Source of the DNA: an uncultured Bacteroidales bacterium | GTDB lineage: Bacteria > Bacteroidota > Bacteroidia > Bacteroidales > Paludibacteraceae | Direction: 5' to 3' | DNA: 7,938 nt | Assembly (NCBI GenBank): GCA_946405045.1 | Contig: CAMJFV010000079.1 | Coordinates: 1 to 7,938, forward strand | In this document: one piece after another, positions 5,786 to 7,938 of the stretch | Position numbering within the stretch: the first letter of the stretch is position 1 | How the letters are laid out: the number at the start of each line of letters is the position of its first letter | Notes under the pieces: generated by a model | The model's database searches: none | What the model saw: the letters and a program-made list of their open reading frames with translations, nothing else | Told to the model about the DNA's origin: nothing | Program-made: the position numbers and the translations under genes

Positions 5786-6739
5786 GTGGCAAAATTGATG
5801 CATCACGAGTATCTTTTCGACACCAACGGCGATATGCTCCAGAAAAAGGAGACCTATTCCAAACAGGAGGAGGTCTATCTTTTCGACCAGCATAACCGTC
5901 TGAACATCTGGAGGACGTTTGAGAAAGACACTCTCCGCAAAGAGATCTTCGCCTCATACGATGATGTCTATGGCAATATTGTATCCCGTTCCGACTCCGA
6001 TTTCGTGTTCAACTACGGAGAATACGGACTGTCACCTCATACCTTGACATCCATCGACGCACCGATTCGCGGACATGAGCGAGAGAACAGCTACACCTAC
6101 ACCGATTTCAAGATGCTTGAGAGTGCGTCGAACGGAGTGGATTCCATCTTTATAACTTACGGAGTGGATTTTCAGCGTCGTCGCATGAAAATTTTCAAAA
6201 ATGATTCACTAATTTTGACACGCTATTACTTCTCGGATTACGAGGAGGAGCATTATGCCGACGGCAGAGTCAGGAAGATTGACTACATCACCGGTCCGAC
6301 AGGATTGGTAGGAGTGAGGATCTCCACAAACGGAACAGATTCCCTTCTCCATGCCTTCACAGACAGGTTTGGAAATCTAGTGATGCTTGTGGACGGCGAT
6401 AAAAATATAGTTGACAGGCTTGCATACGATCCGTGGGGAGCGAGACGTAATCCTGACGACTGGACAAAGCCCGACACAGCGAGACATCTGTTGCCTCGAG
6501 GCTATTCCATGCATGAGCATCTCGATTGTTTGGGACTCATCAACATGAACGCTCGTATCTACGAGCCAGCGACATGCAGTTTCCTCAGCCCCGATCCGCT
6601 CATCGCTGACGAGGAGAACTGGTTGAACTACAACAGATACTTGTATTGCCTCGGCAATCCGGTGAAGTTTGCCGATCCGACGGGAATGCAAGTGGATAAC
6701 TATTACGATGGATACATTAAAGAATTTCGTATAAATTGA
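5786..6739 (+). CDS. Rhs fragment B: truncated Rhs core with a minimal 16-residue tip (likely remnant)
   Basis: The frame is open from 5729, just after a TGA (5726-5728). The first possible starts, GTG 5786 and ATG 5798, are ordinary internal codons, so this is a 5'-truncated piece of an rhs gene. It begins with IADEGSWLNYNR, a phrase that belongs near the end of the Rhs core, and then switches to interior YD-repeat sequence (HHEYLFDTNGD, YLFDQHNRL). Residues 119-303 (from 5786) match fragment A almost exactly and end with the core hallmark SFLSPDPL...NRYLYCLGNP...DPTGM. After that there are only 16 residues (QVDNYYDGYIKEFRIN) before TGA 6737-6739. A functional toxin tip would be far longer, so the tip has been lost or never completed. 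It is probably non-functional as an effector but can act as homology for recombination. Confidence 0.7.
   Translation: MAKLMHHEYLFDTNGDMLQKKETYSKQEEVYLFDQHNRLNIWRTFEKDTLRKEIFASYDDVYGNIVSRSDSDFVFNYGEYGLSPHTLTSIDAPIRGHERENSYTYTDFKMLESASNGVDSIFITYGVDFQRRRMKIFKNDSLILTRYYFSDYEEEHYADGRVRKIDYITGPTGLVGVRISTNGTDSLLHAFTDRFGNLVMLVDGDKNIVDRLAYDPWGARRNPDDWTKPDTARHLLPRGYSMHEHLDCLGLINMNARIYEPATCSFLSPDPLIADEENWLNYNRYLYCLGNPVKFADPTGMQVDNYYDGYIKEFRIN
6140..6693 (+). repeat. Direct repeat copy B of the Rhs core end (paired with 3467-4020)
   Basis: This is the second copy of the 554-bp repeat, at an offset of 2673 bases. The 5' 381 bp are identical to copy A; the 8 differences all fall in the 3' part. Here the repeat continues a longer Rhs frame upstream, so its left edge (GATTCC at 6140) marks where fragment A was cut off. 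Confidence 0.9.
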
Positions 6740-6897
6740 TAATTTATTAAATAACAATCAATTATACACTTTTTTTGAATTTTATTTAAAATATTGGCAT
6801 AGTTGGCACGGTTTTTGTAGTTAATATAGTGACGATGTGAATCGGTAATTTGTAGTTTAGTCCTAATATTAAATCCTTTTATGCTATCTATGATAGT

Positions 6898-6940
6898 AAA
6901 AAGCAGGAATTTTAACTTTTTGTTATAATTTCTGCTTTTT
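6898..6940. terminator. Long AT-rich hairpin, probable bidirectional terminator
   Basis: AAAAAGCAG (6898-6906) pairs with CTGCTTTTT (6932-6940). The stem continues inward through a G-T wobble, AATT/AATT, one T-T mismatch and TAAC/GTTA to a five-T loop (6917-6921). Runs of A and T flank the stem on both strands, so it could stop transcription leaving the Rhs array or coming from the right. Confidence 0.6.
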
Positions 6941-6942
6941 GT

Positions 6943-6973
6943 TTTGTCATTTCCCAAAAAAGATATATTTTTG
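6943..6973 (+). promoter_or_regulatory. Bacteroidetes-type promoter for the predicted small RNA
   Basis: TTTG (6943-6946) is followed by exactly 19 bases and then TATTTTTG (6966-6973), matching the known Bacteroidetes primary-sigma pattern TTTG-N19-21-TAnnTTTG. Transcription would start near 6979-6982. Confidence 0.5.
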
Positions 6974-6979
6974 TGTCGT

Positions 6980-7097
6980 AAAACATAAAACAAGTCGTTT
7001 TGACCACTTTTTATGTTCTAATCAAGATCTTCATATCTAAGTTATCATATTTTAGGTTTAGGCAGATCCCCAATTGTTTGGCGGTCTGCTTTTTTTT
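6980..7097 (+). ncRNA. Predicted ~115-nt small RNA or attenuated leader RNA
   Basis: A well-spaced promoter ends at 6973 and a strong intrinsic terminator ends at 7097, with no plausible protein gene between them. The RNA would begin with a stem AACATAAAA (6982-6990) pairing with TTTTATGTT (7009-7017), with a small inner hairpin GTC/GAC (6994-6996 with 7002-7004). A ~44-nt open middle follows, containing the palindrome AAGATCTT (7024-7031), and then the terminator hairpin. I do not recognise an RNA family. Alternatively it is the leader of the symporter gene 79 bases downstream, with the terminator as an attenuator. The exact start is inferred from the promoter, not observed. Confidence 0.4.
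7062..7097 (+). terminator. Strong intrinsic terminator
   Basis: GCAGATC (7062-7068) pairs with GGTCTGC (7083-7089), including one T-G wobble. After a single C-C mismatch the stem continues as CCAA/TTGG around the loop TTGT (7074-7077). Eight T residues follow (7090-7097). It points in the + direction, yet no + strand gene precedes it closely, which implies a non-coding transcript. Confidence 0.85.
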
Positions 7098-7148
7098 ATG
7101 TCCTCGCCATAATTTAGGTTTTAGCATTCCTCATTTAGCATTTTTTCA

Positions 7149-7156
7149 TACATTTG
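7149..7156 (+). promoter_or_regulatory. Candidate -7 box of the symporter promoter
   Basis: TACATTTG fits the Bacteroidetes -7 pattern TAnnTTTG and lies 19 bases before the ATG at 7176. No clear TTTG is found 19-21 bases upstream, so the match is partial. Confidence 0.4.
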
Positions 7157-7175
7157 TATCAATAATTATAATAAT

Positions 7176-7938
7176 ATGGAAAACACTAGTTATTGCTCGT
7201 TTAAAGAGAAACTCTGTTTCGCACTTGGAGACGCGAGTGCAAACATCGCATGGAGAGGTGTCGCTGCCTTCCTTACAATCTATTACACCGATGTTTTCGG
7301 TCTTACTCCTGCTTCTGTCGGTTTGTTAATGCTTATCTGTCGTTTCAGCGACGGTGTGAGCGACGTCGCCATGGGTATGATTGGCGACATGACAAAATCC
7401 AAATATGGTCATTTCCGTCCTTGGATACTTTGGACAGCCATTCCTCTTGGTGTGATTCTTTCTTTATTGTTTACCGCACCAGACTGGAGCTACGAAATGA
7501 AACTCGTCTACGCATACACTACTTATATCCTCTTTACTCTGATCTATACTGCCAACAATATCCCATATGGTGCTTTGATGGCCGTGATGACTCCTAATGA
7601 AAATGAGCGTACATCACTTGGTTCTTTCCGTATGATCGGTGCTTTCACAGGTGGTATGCTCGTACAAGGATCGCTTCTTGCGTTAGTGGCATATTTCGGC
7701 AACGTCAACCCGACTATCGATTTGGAACAAAAAGCAGAAACAGAATATGTGGTGACAGTCTCGTCGCCTGAAAACGTGAAGAATGCAAAAATCAGCACTC
7801 AGCATGGTCTGTTCGGTAGCGTCGCTAAATTCCAGATGGAAGGAGACACAGCGGCTCCAACACTTGGAAAAAGTTTTGAGATGAAAGCTGGTGAGAAATA
7901 TACTTTCACAATCACTGGCGAAAGCGACCTGACTAAAG
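7176..7938 (+). CDS. GPH-family (MFS_2) sugar:cation symporter with periplasmic insert, 3' end outside window
   Basis: The visible 254 residues match the N-terminal half of the glycoside-pentoside-hexuronide:cation symporters (MelB relatives), inner-membrane carriers that bring in sugars with a cation. GDASANIAW...YYTDVFG forms segment 1. RFSDGVSD in segment 2 is followed by the cytoplasmic loop GDMTKSKYGHFRPW (70-83), a family signature. Segments 3 and 4 are at ~84-100 and 108-138, the loop TPNENERTSLGSFRM (139-153) is a second signature, and segment 5 is ~154-174. Segment 6 should then follow, but residues 175-254 are hydrophilic and rich in alternating beta-like stretches (YVVTVSS, KYTFTITGES). 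In MelB topology the loop between segments 5 and 6 is periplasmic. The ATG at 7176 sits in a Bacteroidetes-style AT-rich leader (AATTATAAT). The substrate cannot be told. The start and family are secure; the insert's role is unknown. Confidence 0.88.
   Translation, partial: MENTSYCSFKEKLCFALGDASANIAWRGVAAFLTIYYTDVFGLTPASVGLLMLICRFSDGVSDVAMGMIGDMTKSKYGHFRPWILWTAIPLGVILSLLFTAPDWSYEMKLVYAYTTYILFTLIYTANNIPYGALMAVMTPNENERTSLGSFRMIGAFTGGMLVQGSLLALVAYFGNVNPTIDLEQKAETEYVVTVSSPENVKNAKISTQHGLFGSVAKFQMEGDTAAPTLGKSFEMKAGEKYTFTITGESDLTK

Larger units (their letters stand above)
6740..7175. other. AT-rich intergenic region with promoter, hairpins and terminators
   Basis: No credible protein gene is present over this 436-base stretch. 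It holds a long hairpin (6898-6940), a smaller one CTATC/GATAG (6884-6896), a promoter candidate (6943-6973), a stem-loop (6982-7017), a strong terminator (7062-7097) and a -7 box before the symporter (7149-7156). The first ~140 bases (6740-6880) show nothing I can interpret. Confidence 0.6.

Noticed and set aside
3467..6693. The 554-bp direct repeats as ends of a transposon
   Set aside because: No transposase, inverted terminal repeats or target-site duplication are visible, and the repeat is coding Rhs core; homologous rhs duplication explains it.
6377..6757. 126-residue - strand frame in Rhs fragment B
   Set aside because: It mirrors the conserved Rhs core coding strand and has no start context or family features.
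6703..6993. 96-residue - strand frame in the AT-rich intergenic region
   Set aside because: It is rich in Asn, Lys, Ile and Tyr as expected from random AT-rich DNA and reads through the 6898-6940 hairpin; no motif or leader supports it.
7250..7597. 115-residue + strand frame inside the symporter
   Set aside because: It is out of frame with the clearly conserved GPH transporter, whose signatures cover the same bases.
1..7938. CRISPR array, tRNA or rRNA genes
   Set aside because: No regularly spaced short repeats, cloverleaf-like sequence or rRNA signature were seen on either strand.

Overview
The window looks like an accessory stretch of a Bacteroidales genome (Prevotella/Bacteroides-like). 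The reasons are promoter sequences of the TTTG-N19-TAnnTTTG type, A-rich leaders without strong Shine-Dalgarno sites, Rhs proteins of the Bacteroidetes style, and a GPH-family sugar symporter. Organism and family names are recalled from memory; no database was searched.

Region 1 (1-3198) is a restriction-modification island. On the + strand are the last codons of one gene and, one base after its stop, a complete ~205-residue PD-(D/E)XK-like endonuclease. The two C-termini align without gaps, so they appear to be tandem paralogues. Converging on them from the - strand are two beta-class amino-methyltransferases, probably N4-cytosine type, in one operon (3198->2131, then 2107->734). A perfect 10-bp hairpin (702-727) lies between the convergent sets and can terminate both. 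Two endonuclease paralogues with two methyltransferases suggest either two stacked systems or a heterodimeric endonuclease with one methylase per strand.

Region 2 (3199-3466) is an AT-rich spacer without a gene.

Region 3 (3467-6739) is an Rhs cassette array made of 5'-truncated pieces. Piece A carries the end of the Rhs core (through DPTGM) fused to a 238-residue tip that ends in three glycine/alanine-rich hydrophobic segments, suggesting a membrane-active toxin. Two tandem paralogous three-segment membrane proteins (~72% identical) follow, and are probable immunity proteins. Piece B repeats the core end almost exactly: 381 bp are identical, followed by ~170 bp with 8 differences. Its tip is only 16 residues long and its 5' edge is a scrambled junction. 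Neither piece has a natural start, so these look like orphan tip/immunity cassettes or recombination leftovers rather than a complete rhs gene.

Region 4 (6740-7175) is non-coding but structured. It has a long hairpin at 6898-6940 and a well-spaced promoter at 6943-6973. About 10 nt downstream a stem-loop begins, and a strong terminator ends at 7097. Together these predict a ~115-nt small RNA or an attenuated leader.

Region 5 (7176-end) is the first 254 residues of a GPH/MFS_2 sugar:cation symporter. It has an unusual beta-rich periplasmic insert after the fifth membrane segment and runs off the window.
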